From the NCBI RefSeq assembly GCF_014191875.1, contig NZ_JACHXD010000023.1:19780-83779 (forward strand): a stretch of 64,000 bases of DNA, written 5' to 3'. The notes under the pieces were generated by a model that saw only the letters and a list, made by a program, of their open reading frames with translations, did not search any database and was not told the DNA's origin. Origin of the DNA: Pseudoduganella violacea. GTDB lineage: Bacteria; Pseudomonadota; Gammaproteobacteria; Burkholderiales; Burkholderiaceae_D. Each line of letters begins with the position of its first letter. Position 1 is the first letter of the stretch. Both the position numbers and the translations under genes were made by a program. Below are positions 53,092 through 62,566 of the stretch, piece after piece.

Positions 53092-54120
53092 TCAGACGAA
53101 GACCGGCTCCGGCTCCAGCCGCACGCCATAGCGCGCCTGCACGTCGGCCTGGATGGCGGCCGCCAGCGCCTGCACCTCGGCGCCGGTGGCGCCGCCATTG
53201 TTCACCAGCACCAGCGCCTGCTTGGGATAGACCCCGGCGCGGCCCAGCGACTTGCCCTTCCAGCCGCACTGGTCGATCAGCCAGCCGGCCGCCAGCTTTT
53301 CGCTGCCATCGGCCTGGCGGTGGTGCACCAACTCGGGGAATTGCGCCAGCAGGCGCGCGCACTGCTCGCCCGGCACCAGGGGATTTTTGAAGAAGCTGCC
53401 GGCATTGCCGATCTCGGCCGGGTCGGGCAGCTTGCGGCGGCGGATGGCGATCACAGTATCGGCCACCTGCTGCGGCGTGGGCGCCGTCCAACCTTGCTGC
53501 TGCACGGCCGTCGCCAGCTCGGCGTAGCGCAGATTGGGCTGCCAGGCTTTAGGCAAAGCAAAGCTTACTTCAAGGATAATCAGCTGTTTGCCCTCGGCCA
53601 TCTTGAAGATGCTGTCGCGGTAGGCGAAGCGGCAGGCCGCGCTATCCAGGGTCACGATCTCGCCGCTGGTTGTATCAAAGGCGCGCAGACTATGGAAAAC
53701 ATCCTTGGTTTCAGCGCCGTACGCCCCGATATTCTGGATAGGCGCCGCGCCTACCGTGCCGGGAATCAGCGACAGGTTTTCCAGCCCGCCCAGGCCTTGC
53801 GCCAGCGTCCATTGCACGAAGGCGTGCCAGTTCTCGCCGGCTGCGGCCCGCACATAATGGTGCTGTCCATCGCTGGACAGCACCTCCTTGCCTTCGAGCG
53901 CGATATGCAGCACCAGGCCGGGGAAGTCGCCGGTCAGCAGCAGATTGCTGCCGCCGCCCAGCACCAGGCGCGGCAAGGCGGCCAGGGCCGGATCGGCCAG
54001 CACGGCGCGCAACTGTCCCTCGTCCGTCACGCGCAGATAGTGCTGCGCCCTGGCGTCGATGCCAAAGGTGTTTAGATGCTTGAGGGAAAATTGATGCTGA
54101 AGGGAAATATGTGATTGCAT
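53092..54120 (-). CDS. murB: UDP-N-acetylenolpyruvoylglucosamine reductase
   Basis: A 342-residue FAD enzyme of peptidoglycan precursor synthesis, reducing UDP-GlcNAc-enolpyruvate with NADPH to UDP-MurNAc. It is the longer type I (E. coli-like) form: LNTFGIDARAQHYL at the start, VLGGGSNLLLTGDFPGLVLH as the FAD loop, IPGTVGAAPIQNIGAYG, YRDSIFK, and GNAGSFFKNPLV with the catalytic Ser. Length matches E. coli (342). Convergent with the AT-rich membrane protein gene and divergent from yajQ. Confidence 0.96.
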   Translation of the reverse strand: MQSHISLQHQFSLKHLNTFGIDARAQHYLRVTDEGQLRAVLADPALAALPRLVLGGGSNLLLTGDFPGLVLHIALEGKEVLSSDGQHHYVRAAAGENWHAFVQWTLAQGLGGLENLSLIPGTVGAAPIQNIGAYGAETKDVFHSLRAFDTTSGEIVTLDSAACRFAYRDSIFKMAEGKQLIILEVSFALPKAWQPNLRYAELATAVQQQGWTAPTPQQVADTVIAIRRRKLPDPAEIGNAGSFFKNPLVPGEQCARLLAQFPELVHHRQADGSEKLAAGWLIDQCGWKGKSLGRAGVYPKQALVLVNNGGATGAEVQALAAAIQADVQARYGVRLEPEPVFV

Positions 54121-54271
54121 AACAAGCCGGTTATTTTGATCGATTATAGTAGGAAAGGGGTAAAAACGACCGAGCGTTCGCCTCTTTGTCCGTTAAAATG
54201 TCGCATCTTTTGGGTGGCGCCCTCTATTTCAACTGTTACGCGCCGCCGCCATAATTACAAGGAAATGCATC

Positions 54272-54757
54272 ATGCCATCGTTTGACGTAGTCTCTGAAGC
54301 CGATATGATCGAAGTCCGCAATGCGGTCGATCAGTCCAATAAAGAAATCAGCACCCGTTTCGACTTCAAGGGCAGCGATGCGCGCGTGGAGCAAAAAGAA
54401 CACGACCTGACCGCCTTCGCCGATTCCGATTTCCAACTCAGCCAGGTACGCGACGTGCTGACCAACAAGCTGGCCAAGCGCAAGGTCGATGTGCGCTTCC
54501 TCGACGAGGGCAAGATCGAGAAGATCGGCGGCGACAAGGTCAAGCAGGTAATCAAGGTGAAAAACGGCATCGAAACCGAAACCGCCAAGAAAATCACCCG
54601 CATCATCAAGGACAGCAAGATGAAAGTCCAGGCCAGCATCCAGGGCGAATCGGTACGCGTGACCGGCGCCAAGCGCGACGATCTGCAAGCGGCCATGGCC
54701 CTGCTGCGCAAGGAAGTGGCGGATACGCCGCTGGAGTTCAACAACTTCCGCGACTGA
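54272..54757 (+). CDS. yajQ: YajQ family c-di-GMP-binding protein
   Basis: A 161-residue protein with two ferredoxin-like domains. MPSFDVVSEADMIEVRNAVD and IETETAKKITRIIKDSKMKV, and the C-terminal VRVTGAKRDDLQAAMALLR, are family-conserved. In Xanthomonas and Pseudomonas, YajQ-like proteins bind c-di-GMP and modulate transcription factors; others bind nucleotide or act in phage Phi6 RNA. It sits 3.7 kb from the c-di-GMP-making WspR. CAAGGAAATGCATC before the ATG is a good ribosome-binding site. Confidence 0.93.
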   Translation: MPSFDVVSEADMIEVRNAVDQSNKEISTRFDFKGSDARVEQKEHDLTAFADSDFQLSQVRDVLTNKLAKRKVDVRFLDEGKIEKIGGDKVKQVIKVKNGIETETAKKITRIIKDSKMKVQASIQGESVRVTGAKRDDLQAAMALLRKEVADTPLEFNNFRD

Positions 54758-54818
54758 TCCCCTTCCCCTCCGGCGCGTGGAGACGCGCCTGCACTAACCA
54801 CGTAGTCCAAGGATAGAA

Positions 54819-56087
54819 ATGAAACGTGTTGACGACTTCCGCCTCAAGTTTGGCGATAAAGAATATGTGCCAATCATGATCGGCGGGATGGGCGTGGATA
54901 TCTCCACGTCTGAACTGGCGCTCGAAGCTGCCCGCCTGGGCGGCATCGGCCATATTTCCGATGCGATGGTGGAGGACGTGTCCGACCGCCGCTTCGATAC
55001 CAGCTTCGTCAAGGAAAAGACCAAGCTGTACAAGTTCAACATCAACAATATGGACAAGGCGGTAGTGCAGTTCGACCTGGGCCGCCTGGCCGAGGCGCAG
55101 CGTCTGCATATCGGCAAAACCATGGAAGCGAAAAAAGGCCCGGGCCTGATCTTCGTGAACTGCATGGAAAAGCTGACCATGAACGGGCCGAAGGAAACCC
55201 TGCGCACCCGTCTCAACGCGGCGCTGGACGCGGGCATCGACGGCATCACCCTGTCGGCCGGCCTGCACTTCGGCTCCTTCGCGCTGATGGCCGACCATCC
55301 GCGCTTCCGCGAAGCGAAACTGGGCATCATCGTGTCTTCGGTGCGCGCGCTGCAGATCTTCCTGCGCAAGAACGCCAAGCTCGATCGCCTGCCCGACTTC
55401 GTGATCGTGGAAGGTCCGCTGGCCGGCGGCCACCTCGGCTTCGGCCTGGAGGACTGGAAGGATTATGACCTGCACACCATCGTCGCCGAAATCCTCGCTT
55501 ACCTGAAGAAGGAAGAGCTGAGCGTCCCCGTCATCGCGGCGGGCGGCGTGTTCACCGGCAGCGATGCCGTGTCCTTCCTGGAAATGGGCGCGGCCGGCGT
55601 GCAGGTGGCGACCCGCTTCACCATCGCCAAGGAATGCGGCCTGCCGGACAAGGTCAAGCAGGAATACATCAAGGCCACCGAGGAAGACATCATCGTCAAC
55701 GGCGTTTCGCCGACCGGCTATCCAATGCGCATGCTGCGCCAGACCCCGGCCATCGGCGCCGGCATCCGTCCCGGCTGCGAATCCTACGGCTATCTGCTGG
55801 ACGCCACCGGCAGCTGCGCCTACATCAATTCGTATAACCGCGAAGTGGTGGCGAATGGCGGCACCGACAAGGGCATCAAGGTGATGGACAAGACCTGCCT
55901 GTGCACCCATATGCGCAACTTCAACTGCTGGACTTGCGGCCACTACACCTACCGCCTGAAGGACACCACGCACAAGCTGGCCAACGGCGAGTACCAGCTG
56001 CCGACGGCTGAACATATCTTCAAGGATTACCAGTTCAGCGTGGACAACCAGATCGCCCTGCCGCCGAAGGAAGAAGTCGCGGCCTGA
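54819..56087 (+). CDS. Nitronate monooxygenase-like flavoenzyme with Cys cluster
   Basis: A 422-residue TIM-barrel FMN enzyme of the NMO/2-nitropropane dioxygenase superfamily. IMIGGMGVDIS opens the barrel, VEGPLAGGHLGFGLEDW includes the conserved His-containing loop, and VIAAGGVFTGSDAVSFLEMGAAGVQ is the phosphate-binding end. Unlike standard NMOs of about 350 residues it has a C-terminal extension with four cysteines, C360-x-C362-x7-C370-x2-C373, a likely zinc or iron-sulfur site. A true nitronate substrate is doubtful. Same direction as yajQ, 61 bp downstream. Confidence 0.78.
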   Translation: MKRVDDFRLKFGDKEYVPIMIGGMGVDISTSELALEAARLGGIGHISDAMVEDVSDRRFDTSFVKEKTKLYKFNINNMDKAVVQFDLGRLAEAQRLHIGKTMEAKKGPGLIFVNCMEKLTMNGPKETLRTRLNAALDAGIDGITLSAGLHFGSFALMADHPRFREAKLGIIVSSVRALQIFLRKNAKLDRLPDFVIVEGPLAGGHLGFGLEDWKDYDLHTIVAEILAYLKKEELSVPVIAAGGVFTGSDAVSFLEMGAAGVQVATRFTIAKECGLPDKVKQEYIKATEEDIIVNGVSPTGYPMRMLRQTPAIGAGIRPGCESYGYLLDATGSCAYINSYNREVVANGGTDKGIKVMDKTCLCTHMRNFNCWTCGHYTYRLKDTTHKLANGEYQLPTAEHIFKDYQFSVDNQIALPPKEEVAA

Positions 56088-56105
56088 TCGGACTGCGGCA
56101 TAAGA

Positions 56106-56138
56106 AGGCGCAGCCTGCAAAGGTCTGCGCTTTTTTTT
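56106..56138 (+). terminator. Intrinsic terminator of NMO-like gene
   Basis: GCGCAG (56108-56113) and CTGCGC (56125-56130) arms are followed by eight T residues, 20 bp after the stop. The convergent LysR gene ends just downstream. Confidence 0.88.
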
Positions 56139-56147
56139 CGCCCCTGC

Positions 56148-57071
56148 TCACATGCCGCTGATGCGGCGCGCGAATGCCGGTTCGCGGAAGCGCTCGACGA
56201 TGAAATCAACAAAGAGCCGCGTCTTGGCCGGCAACAGCTTCTTGCTGGAGTAATAGATCGAGAGCGGCCCGGTACGCGCCGACCATCCCGGCAGCAGGCG
56301 TATCAATTCGCCGCGCTCCAGGTAGGGCGTGGCATGGGGCGACGGCAGCAGGGCCAGGCCCATGCCCAGCGCGGCGGCGTGCGCCATCGCTTCCGGATCG
56401 TCGAAGATGGCGCTGGCGCGGTGCTCGGCCACGCCCTCTTCGCCCTTGGCATTGCGCAGCGTCCAGTTGCGCAAACGTCCGCTGCCGGCCGAGCGGCGCG
56501 CGATGCCGTCCAGCGCCGCCAGGTCCGCCGGATGGCGCGGCATGGGCCGCCCGGCCATATAGCGCGGCGCGGCCGTTGCCACGATATGCACCGGTGCCAG
56601 CTCGCGCGCGATCACGCCGGGCGTCAGATCGATGCCGCCGCCGATCGCCACGTCGAAGCCGCCGCCGATCAGGTCGACCGGGCGGTTGTCGAAGTGCCAG
56701 TCCGGCATGATGCCGGGATAGCGCTGCACGAATTCGGCCAGCAGCGGCAGCAGATACATGCGGCCGAACGCCAGCGCCACGCCGACTTTCAGCGTACCCG
56801 ATGGCTGGCCGTCGTCCTGCGCCACGTCGGCCATCGCGTCCTGCAACTGCTGTAGCGGAGCGCTGATCTGGCGCAGCAGGCGCTCGCCGCCCTCGGTCAG
56901 GGTCAGGCTGCGCGTGCTGCGCTGGAACAGCCGCAGGCCCAGTGCAGCCTCCAACCGCGCCACATTCTTGCTGACCGCCGCCGGCGTCAGGCCGAGGCGG
57001 CGCGCCGCCACCGAGAAGCTGCCGCCTTCGGCACTCTGCACAAAGGAGTCGAGATGGTTAAGGGGTTCCAT
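56148..57071 (-). CDS. LysR family transcriptional regulator
   Basis: A 307-residue regulator. The winged helix-turn-helix occupies residues 1-60 (SFSVAARRLGLTPAAVSKNVARLE), followed by the linker helix and an effector-binding domain (TLKVGVALAFGRMYLLPLL onward) of the CrgA/DsdC-like short group. It is divergent from the SDR gene with a 111-bp gap, the usual arrangement in which a LysR regulator controls its neighbour. The inducer is unknown. Confidence 0.92.
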   Translation of the reverse strand: MEPLNHLDSFVQSAEGGSFSVAARRLGLTPAAVSKNVARLEAALGLRLFQRSTRSLTLTEGGERLLRQISAPLQQLQDAMADVAQDDGQPSGTLKVGVALAFGRMYLLPLLAEFVQRYPGIMPDWHFDNRPVDLIGGGFDVAIGGGIDLTPGVIARELAPVHIVATAAPRYMAGRPMPRHPADLAALDGIARRSAGSGRLRNWTLRNAKGEEGVAEHRASAIFDDPEAMAHAAALGMGLALLPSPHATPYLERGELIRLLPGWSARTGPLSIYYSSKKLLPAKTRLFVDFIVERFREPAFARRISGM

Positions 57072-57103
57072 CCCTCTATTTTATACCTTTGGTTGAAATA
57101 GAT

Positions 57104-57121
57104 TAGCCAGATTACCGGCTA
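57104..57121. promoter_or_regulatory. Palindrome in LysR-SDR divergent promoter region
   Basis: TAGCC-N8-GGCTA is a perfect 5-bp inverted repeat, 62 bp upstream of the SDR start and 33 bp from the LysR start. It is the best visible candidate operator for the LysR protein but is short. Confidence 0.35.
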
Positions 57122-57182
57122 CTCATATTGGAATGTATGACCGATACTGGCCTCATCCCAACCATTTTGAAGGAAGCCAATC

Positions 57183-57935
57183 ATGAACCAGACCACAGTT
57201 AGCCTGAACGGCAAAATCGCTTTCGTTACCGGCGGTTCGCGCGGCATCGGCGCCGCCATCGTGCGCCGCCTGGCCGCGGACGGCGCCACCGTCGCCTTCA
57301 CCTACCACAATTCGCGCGGCGCGGCCGACGCGCTGGCGGCCGAGGTGGAAGCGGCGGGCGGCCGCGTCCTGCCCATCCAGGCCGACGCCGCCGACGTCCA
57401 GATGGTCAAGGCCGCGATCGACGATCTCGCCGGGCAGTTCGGCCGCCTCGACATCCTGGTCAACAATGCCGGCGTCTTCATCCCGGGCGCGCTGGCTGAT
57501 TTCTCGCTGGAGGATTTCGACCGCACCGTGAACGTGAATGTGCGCGCGGTATTCGCCGCCATCAAGGCAGCAGCGGCGCATATGGGCGACGGCGGCCGCG
57601 TCATCAATATCGGCAGCGTGAACGCCGACCGCGTCCCCTTCCCCGGCATGAGCGTGTACGCCATGAGCAAGGCGGCGCTGACTGGTCTGGTGCAAGGCCT
57701 GGCGCGCGACCTGGGGCCACGCGGCATCACCGTCAACAATGTGCAGCCTGGTCCCGTGAATACGGAGATGAATCCGGACAACGGCGATTTCGCCAAGGCC
57801 ATGCACGCCATCATGGCCCTGCCGCGCCATGGGCATCCCGATGAAGTGGCGGGCATGGTGGCTTATCTGGCCCGCCCGGAAGCGGCTTTTGTCACCGGCG
57901 CCAACCTGACCATCGACGGCGGCTTCGGCGCCTGA
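57183..57935 (+). CDS. SDR family oxidoreductase
   Basis: A 250-residue classical short-chain dehydrogenase. TGGSRGIGAAI is the NAD(P)-binding glycine motif, NNAGV the structural NAG motif, with catalytic Ser in INIGSVNADRV and Y-x3-K in VYAMSKAAL. GPVNTEM and the C-terminal LTIDGGFGA are typical of 3-oxoacyl-ACP reductase-like (FabG-like) members. The Ser-Arg-Gly segment after the first glycine suggests NADP(H). AAGGAAGCC precedes the ATG. Probably controlled by the divergent LysR gene. Substrate unknown. Confidence 0.9.
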   Translation: MNQTTVSLNGKIAFVTGGSRGIGAAIVRRLAADGATVAFTYHNSRGAADALAAEVEAAGGRVLPIQADAADVQMVKAAIDDLAGQFGRLDILVNNAGVFIPGALADFSLEDFDRTVNVNVRAVFAAIKAAAAHMGDGGRVINIGSVNADRVPFPGMSVYAMSKAALTGLVQGLARDLGPRGITVNNVQPGPVNTEMNPDNGDFAKAMHAIMALPRHGHPDEVAGMVAYLARPEAAFVTGANLTIDGGFGA

Positions 57936-57950
57936 GGCGGAACGGCGTAA

Positions 57951-59429
57951 TCAGGCGCCGTGCTGCCCCGCATCGGGCAGCGCGTGGCCTGGATACAGGC
58001 GCTGTAAGGTCTGCACCACCACCTGCGCCACCAGTTCGCGCACCGGCGCGATATCGGCCTCCTCCTGCTCGCGCAATGCCTTCCACAGACCTTGCAGCGT
58101 GTCCTCGCGCAGCGCCACCGCCTGCTCCACCTCATCCTGCCAGAAGGCGGGCGCTTCGCTCTCGACGAAGTTGCCGCGCCCGCGGCCGAAGTGCGCCACG
58201 GCCAGATAGCGCAGCACATTCGAAACCAGCAAGGTGCGCAGGAACTCGTCCGACAGCGCGATCGAAGACTGGCGCCGGTCGGTGCTGGCATTGAAACCCC
58301 AGGCCACGCCAGCGAAGGTCAGCGCGCCGATCACGCCGCCCAGCAAGGCGCCCGTTCCCAGCGTCAGCCCACCCGCCGCCAGATCGGCCGACAGCCCCGT
58401 CGCCGCGCCCGAGACGATGGCGCCCAGCAGTGCCGCCTGCGCCTTCTCGACCGGCGCGCGCACCACGAAATTCTCGCTGACGCGGGCATTGATCTTGGGC
58501 GCTTCGCTGGCATCGAGCTTGTGCAGCGTCAGCAACCCGACCGTGGTCTGGCCTATGCCCAGGTTCAAGCGCGCCACCAAGGTGTTCATCGCGCGCTCCT
58601 GGCGCTTGCGGTCCTCGCCCTTGCCCACGCCGACCAGCTTGAGCGCGGCGCCCAGCACCGAACGCTGCTCCACCTCGACCAGTTGGCGGTCGCGCGTGGC
58701 ATCCAGCAATTGCTGCGCCAAGAGCGAGAGCGATTGCGCGAAGCGCTGGGCATTATTTTTTTCCCATGCGGCGAACAGGCGCTGATACGCCAGCTGCTTG
58801 GAGGCCGGTAGCAAGGCGCGCACCGCGTCGTAGAACACGCGCTCATGCACCCAACAGCGGGCGAAGGCGTCCAGCGGCAGCACTTCGCGCACCACGGCGA
58901 ACTGCTGCAGATACTGCTTCCAACGCGCCAGCTCGGCCTGTTCCTCGTGCTGCGGGCGCGGTGGCCCCATCTGGTTGAGCAGCACCAGCACCGGCTTGCC
59001 CAGCCACTCCAATATCTTCATCTCCGGCGGCAGATAGCCGGCATCCTTCGGCGCTTCCGACGAATTCACCAAATACAGCACCACGTCGGCCGCATCGCGC
59101 GCGGCGCGCAAGGCTTGCTGGCTAAGCCAGAAAGGACGGTCGCGGTAGCGGTCCAGCACCTCGCGCAGGAACCAACCGATCGGATTGCCGGACGAGGCGA
59201 GCCGCTTCAGCAACCGCGCCGAATCGCCGAAACCGGGCGTGTCCCACAACAGCAGGGCGTCGCCTTCGGCATTATTGAGCAGCGTATGCGCTTCCGACAG
59301 CACCGTCACGTGGGCCGCATCGCGCACCTCGCCCACATCGCTGCCGATCAGGGTGCGCGCCAACGTGGTCTTGCCGTTATTCGTATGCGAGATCAGGGCA
59401 AGTTGGATCTGCATTCCGCTCTCGCTCAT
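57951..59429 (-). CDS. DUF3482 family GTPase-like membrane protein
   Basis: A 492-residue protein with an N-terminal G domain: P-loop SHTNNGKTT (canonical first Gly replaced by Ser), G3 DTPGFGD, and a degenerate G4 NQMG in place of NKxD. A middle helical part and two glycine-rich hydrophobic helices (about 333-380) follow, then a helical tail. This is the DUF3482 architecture. The start overlaps the DUF2868 stop by four bases; the pair is a conserved unit of unknown function in proteobacteria. A role in membrane remodelling, as for dynamin-like GTPases, is speculation. Confidence 0.85.
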   Translation of the reverse strand: MSESGMQIQLALISHTNNGKTTLARTLIGSDVGEVRDAAHVTVLSEAHTLLNNAEGDALLLWDTPGFGDSARLLKRLASSGNPIGWFLREVLDRYRDRPFWLSQQALRAARDAADVVLYLVNSSEAPKDAGYLPPEMKILEWLGKPVLVLLNQMGPPRPQHEEQAELARWKQYLQQFAVVREVLPLDAFARCWVHERVFYDAVRALLPASKQLAYQRLFAAWEKNNAQRFAQSLSLLAQQLLDATRDRQLVEVEQRSVLGAALKLVGVGKGEDRKRQERAMNTLVARLNLGIGQTTVGLLTLHKLDASEAPKINARVSENFVVRAPVEKAQAALLGAIVSGAATGLSADLAAGGLTLGTGALLGGVIGALTFAGVAWGFNASTDRRQSSIALSDEFLRTLLVSNVLRYLAVAHFGRGRGNFVESEAPAFWQDEVEQAVALREDTLQGLWKALREQEEADIAPVRELVAQVVVQTLQRLYPGHALPDAGQHGA

Positions 59430-60892
59430 AAGCCCCCCGATAGCGGCAGGCCGGCGCCCTGCTCCAACGCGCGCAGCTCCGGCTGCAGAAGATTGACCAT
59501 GGTTGCCTCAACGCCGTGATAGAGGCAGAACTGGCGCCACAACTCCACCCGCTCCGACAGTCGCGCCGCATCGGCGTTGCGCGCGACGAAACCCGATTCG
59601 TCCACCAGTACCGCCACGCCACGTGGCGCCGCCGCCGCAATCATCTGGGAGAGGAAGGCGCCATGGCTTTCGCGTTCCGGCGTCGCGGCCAGATTGAACA
59701 GGGCCGCCGTCAGGCTGACCTCCTTGTTACCCCAGTCCACGCTCTTGAACGCATCGCGCAACTCGTCGCCATACGCGATGGCCGGCGCCAATTGCACCCG
59801 CGCCTTCTCGCCCAGCAGACTGGCAGCCACCGCCTGCAAACCCTTGCTGCGCGCCTCGTCCACGGTGAAGCTGAAAGGCAGCACACGCAGCACGCCGGCC
59901 GGCTGGCCAGTCGCCTCGCCCAGTTTGCGGAAATAGGGCTGGTCCAGATCGAGCGGGAAGCGGCGCGCCAGCCAGCGCGCCCGCAGGCCCGCCAGCATCG
60001 CCAGCACCAGGCGCGGCGCCACCGCCAACAGCAGCAAGGTGGCCGCATACAGATGCACCCACAGCGCGGCGCCCGCCGCGGTCTGGGTCTGTGGGAAGTG
60101 CAGGCTTTGCACATCGGCCAAGGTGAAACCGGGCAGATGGAAAACGAGGATGGCCGGCGCGAACAGGATGCTCAGCAGACCATGCACCTGCTCCGCGCTC
60201 AGGAAAGTGCTTTCCCAGCCGGCCGCATACTGCACCAGCAGGCCGCGCGCATACAGGGAAAGCGCCGCCCCCAGGGCGAAAGCGGCGGCGCTCAGATGGA
60301 TGACGCAGGCCAGGCGCGCGCCGTTCAGCCTTGCGCTCAGCTGCGACCATTCGCCCATGAAGGCGAACAGCGCGGAAGACATTGCATGCGGCAGCTTGCG
60401 CGACAGCGCATTGCGGCCCACGCCCAGGCGCTGTATCCAGGCGGCGCGCCAGCGGTTCACGCCCCGCTTCGGCCAGCAGAGCCAGACCAGCATGCCGAGA
60501 TACACCGCCAGGTTCCAGAAAATGATAAACAATAAGGGCGCCGACAGCAGGTCGGCGTGGTGGGGATCGGTGATGCGGTCCAGCCCCGCGCCCAGCAGGA
60601 GGGCCAGCAAGGGCAAGGTGTAGGCCAGGGTATGCAGGCCGGGGCGGCGGCGGACGAAGGCGGCAAAGGCCGGCGTGCGCTGTCCCAGTTTCTTGATGAT
60701 CTGTTCGGCGCGCTGCTGCAGAAAATGCTCCTGGGTGGCGGCCGACTTGTTTTCGGCCGCCTGCCATTGCGCCAGTTCGCGCGCCGCCCGGCTGGCATAG
60801 CTGCGGTCGTCCTCACTGAGGATTTCGCGCTGCTGGTCAGCCGTTTCGATGGCGCGCACCAATACCACGTCCCGTGCATGTCGCTCGTTCAT
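59426..60892 (-). CDS. DUF2868 family membrane protein
   Basis: A 488-residue protein with four to six transmembrane helices in the first half (about 86-105, 117-137, 205-225, 275-300) and a Rossmann-like soluble C-terminal domain (about 320-475). This is the DUF2868 family, regularly encoded next to a DUF3482 GTPase as here. AAGGAG precedes the ATG by 6 bases, an excellent site. It is the first gene of the two-gene operon. The N-terminal 80 residues are charged and helical. No function is established to my knowledge. Confidence 0.85.
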   Translation of the reverse strand: MNERHARDVVLVRAIETADQQREILSEDDRSYASRAARELAQWQAAENKSAATQEHFLQQRAEQIIKKLGQRTPAFAAFVRRRPGLHTLAYTLPLLALLLGAGLDRITDPHHADLLSAPLLFIIFWNLAVYLGMLVWLCWPKRGVNRWRAAWIQRLGVGRNALSRKLPHAMSSALFAFMGEWSQLSARLNGARLACVIHLSAAAFALGAALSLYARGLLVQYAAGWESTFLSAEQVHGLLSILFAPAILVFHLPGFTLADVQSLHFPQTQTAAGAALWVHLYAATLLLLAVAPRLVLAMLAGLRARWLARRFPLDLDQPYFRKLGEATGQPAGVLRVLPFSFTVDEARSKGLQAVAASLLGEKARVQLAPAIAYGDELRDAFKSVDWGNKEVSLTAALFNLAATPERESHGAFLSQMIAAAAPRGVAVLVDESGFVARNADAARLSERVELWRQFCLYHGVEATMVNLLQPELRALEQGAGLPLSGGL

Positions 60893-60987
60893 GCTACTCC
60901 TTGTTATGGAGCAAACATTATACGGTGGCTACGCGCCCGGCTACCAACTCCGGTGCATTCGCGGCGCCGGAGCTGGTGTTTCCCGGT

Positions 60988-62184
60988 TCAAGGCTGCGAG
61001 AAGGCCGTCACGCTTTCGCCGGGCGTACCGGCCACGACCACTTTTTGTACCAGCACGGTGTTGGTGCTGTTGAAGCTTGCAGGCAAGCCATACGCGCTAA
61101 AGCTGATTTTCTTCTTATTCACGGCATCCTCGATCGGGGTGCCGTTCAGGGCGCCGGTCATCTCGGCGGCCGTATAGTTCAGCTTCACGCCGCTGCCGGT
61201 CACGGTGGCATTGCCGGCGGCGTCGAAGGAAATCCGCCAGATGCCTGCCGAATCGCTGCAATCGGTATGGTGGTATTGGAATTCCTGCAAGGCCAGATCG
61301 CTGGCCTTCATTTTGCGCTGGCCATTGAGCAAGGGCTGGAAATCGGCGACACGGGACTGGCCCTGGATGGTCGAACACATGATGGCGGCCGAACGGCGGA
61401 AGAGATAGCCGCTATAGCCGCGGATGGTTCCAGCCGGCAGCGGGACTGTGGTCGGGTCGGCATCCTGTGCAAACCGTTTAACGGCGGCTTTCGCGACCGA
61501 CGGCAACAGTTCGTTATCGGCAGGCACTGCCGGGATGGCGGCGAGCAAGGTACGGGAAACGGCTTGCGCATCCGGCGCCGAAGTGAACAGGGCTTTCAAT
61601 TCCGTCGTATTGATGGCGGCGCTGAATTCGCGCGAAGTCACGAGTTTGTTTTTCAACAAGATCGCATCGGAGGCTGGCGCATTTCCCAGAATCAGAACTG
61701 GCGCCTGCTGGCGCGTCAATTTTCCGCTATCGAGCTGATTCAGCCATTGTGTTTTTTCCGTAGCGGAGGGAGCGCGGCTGAATATCGTCTTAAACAGGAT
61801 ATTCAGGAAGACTTCATTGCTGCCACGATAAATCTCCTGCGACTCTTTCGAATTTGCCAGGGCGTCGATATAAGCCTTGGCATTCGCATTGGTATTATAT
61901 GCAATCGCCAGGTCGGAAATTTTAATCGGCAGTTTTGCTGCCTTATTTTTACCGGCCCAGAAATTCAGCGTCACCGGATCGGCTGCCGCGCCCAAGTATG
62001 CCAGGTGAACCTGCTGCACCTGGTCATAATAATCGCTATCGGCCAGGACCGGAGTGGCAGGCGGTGGCGTTACCGGTCCCGTCGGCAGGCTCGCCGCCGG
62101 TGCGCCGGAGCCACCGCTACTACTGCCGCCACAGGCCGAAATTAAGGACAGAATAGCCAGTCCTAATAAACTATATGCTTTCAT
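60988..62184 (-). CDS. DUF4214-like lipoprotein
   Basis: A 398-residue lipoprotein: the signal peptide ends in LISACGG and is followed by a Gly/Ser/Pro-rich spacer (about 20-45). Residues about 52-200 (YYDQVQQVHLAYLGAAADPV, and further YNTNANAKAYIDALANSKES) resemble the DUF4214 helical domain often found in secreted or S-layer-associated proteins. The rest (about 230-398) is a beta-rich region without a recognised family. GGGGAA precedes the ATG. Less GC-biased than many neighbours. Surface role likely but unproven. Confidence 0.6.
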   Translation of the reverse strand: MKAYSLLGLAILSLISACGGSSSGGSGAPAASLPTGPVTPPPATPVLADSDYYDQVQQVHLAYLGAAADPVTLNFWAGKNKAAKLPIKISDLAIAYNTNANAKAYIDALANSKESQEIYRGSNEVFLNILFKTIFSRAPSATEKTQWLNQLDSGKLTRQQAPVLILGNAPASDAILLKNKLVTSREFSAAINTTELKALFTSAPDAQAVSRTLLAAIPAVPADNELLPSVAKAAVKRFAQDADPTTVPLPAGTIRGYSGYLFRRSAAIMCSTIQGQSRVADFQPLLNGQRKMKASDLALQEFQYHHTDCSDSAGIWRISFDAAGNATVTGSGVKLNYTAAEMTGALNGTPIEDAVNKKKISFSAYGLPASFNSTNTVLVQKVVVAGTPGESVTAFSQP

Positions 62185-62566
62185 CAGTTCCCCCTCTCAA
62201 AAGAAACCATTGGTCAAAATCCAGGGAAAGAGTAAAACCGGGGCAGAAAAAATTTTGTGACAACCATCACGGCTCAAAGTAAATATTATTACTTCCATAA
62301 TTAAAGTAAATTAGTCCTCCCTTTCCTCATCGGCCCCTCAACACGCTAGAAACTAGCTTGCTCATATCAACTTTCAGCATGTGACCTGGGCGGCAAGCCA
62401 GACGTGGCAAGGCCGCAACGCGGCATCCCATACTTGAGTGCGCTACTTGCCAGGCTGCGGCTTGCGCGTAGAATCGTTCAGCCGATTGATTTCAGATTTA
62501 AGAAATTAATAACAGGCATATGCGAAATTTAATGCTGACGTCCTATCTGATAAGGAGTTGTCTGCC
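62185..62566. other. Intergenic region, 382 bp
   Basis: A divergent promoter region between the DUF4214-like lipoprotein gene and the cysteine-protease unit. It is AT-rich at both ends (around 62210-62310 and 62480-62540). A small perfect hairpin, GCTAG-AAA-CTAGC, lies at 62345-62357. Between about 62385 and 62470 the sequence is GC-rich with no reading frame of note. I see no tRNA, riboswitch or repeat in it and cannot place promoters with confidence. Confidence 0.5.
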
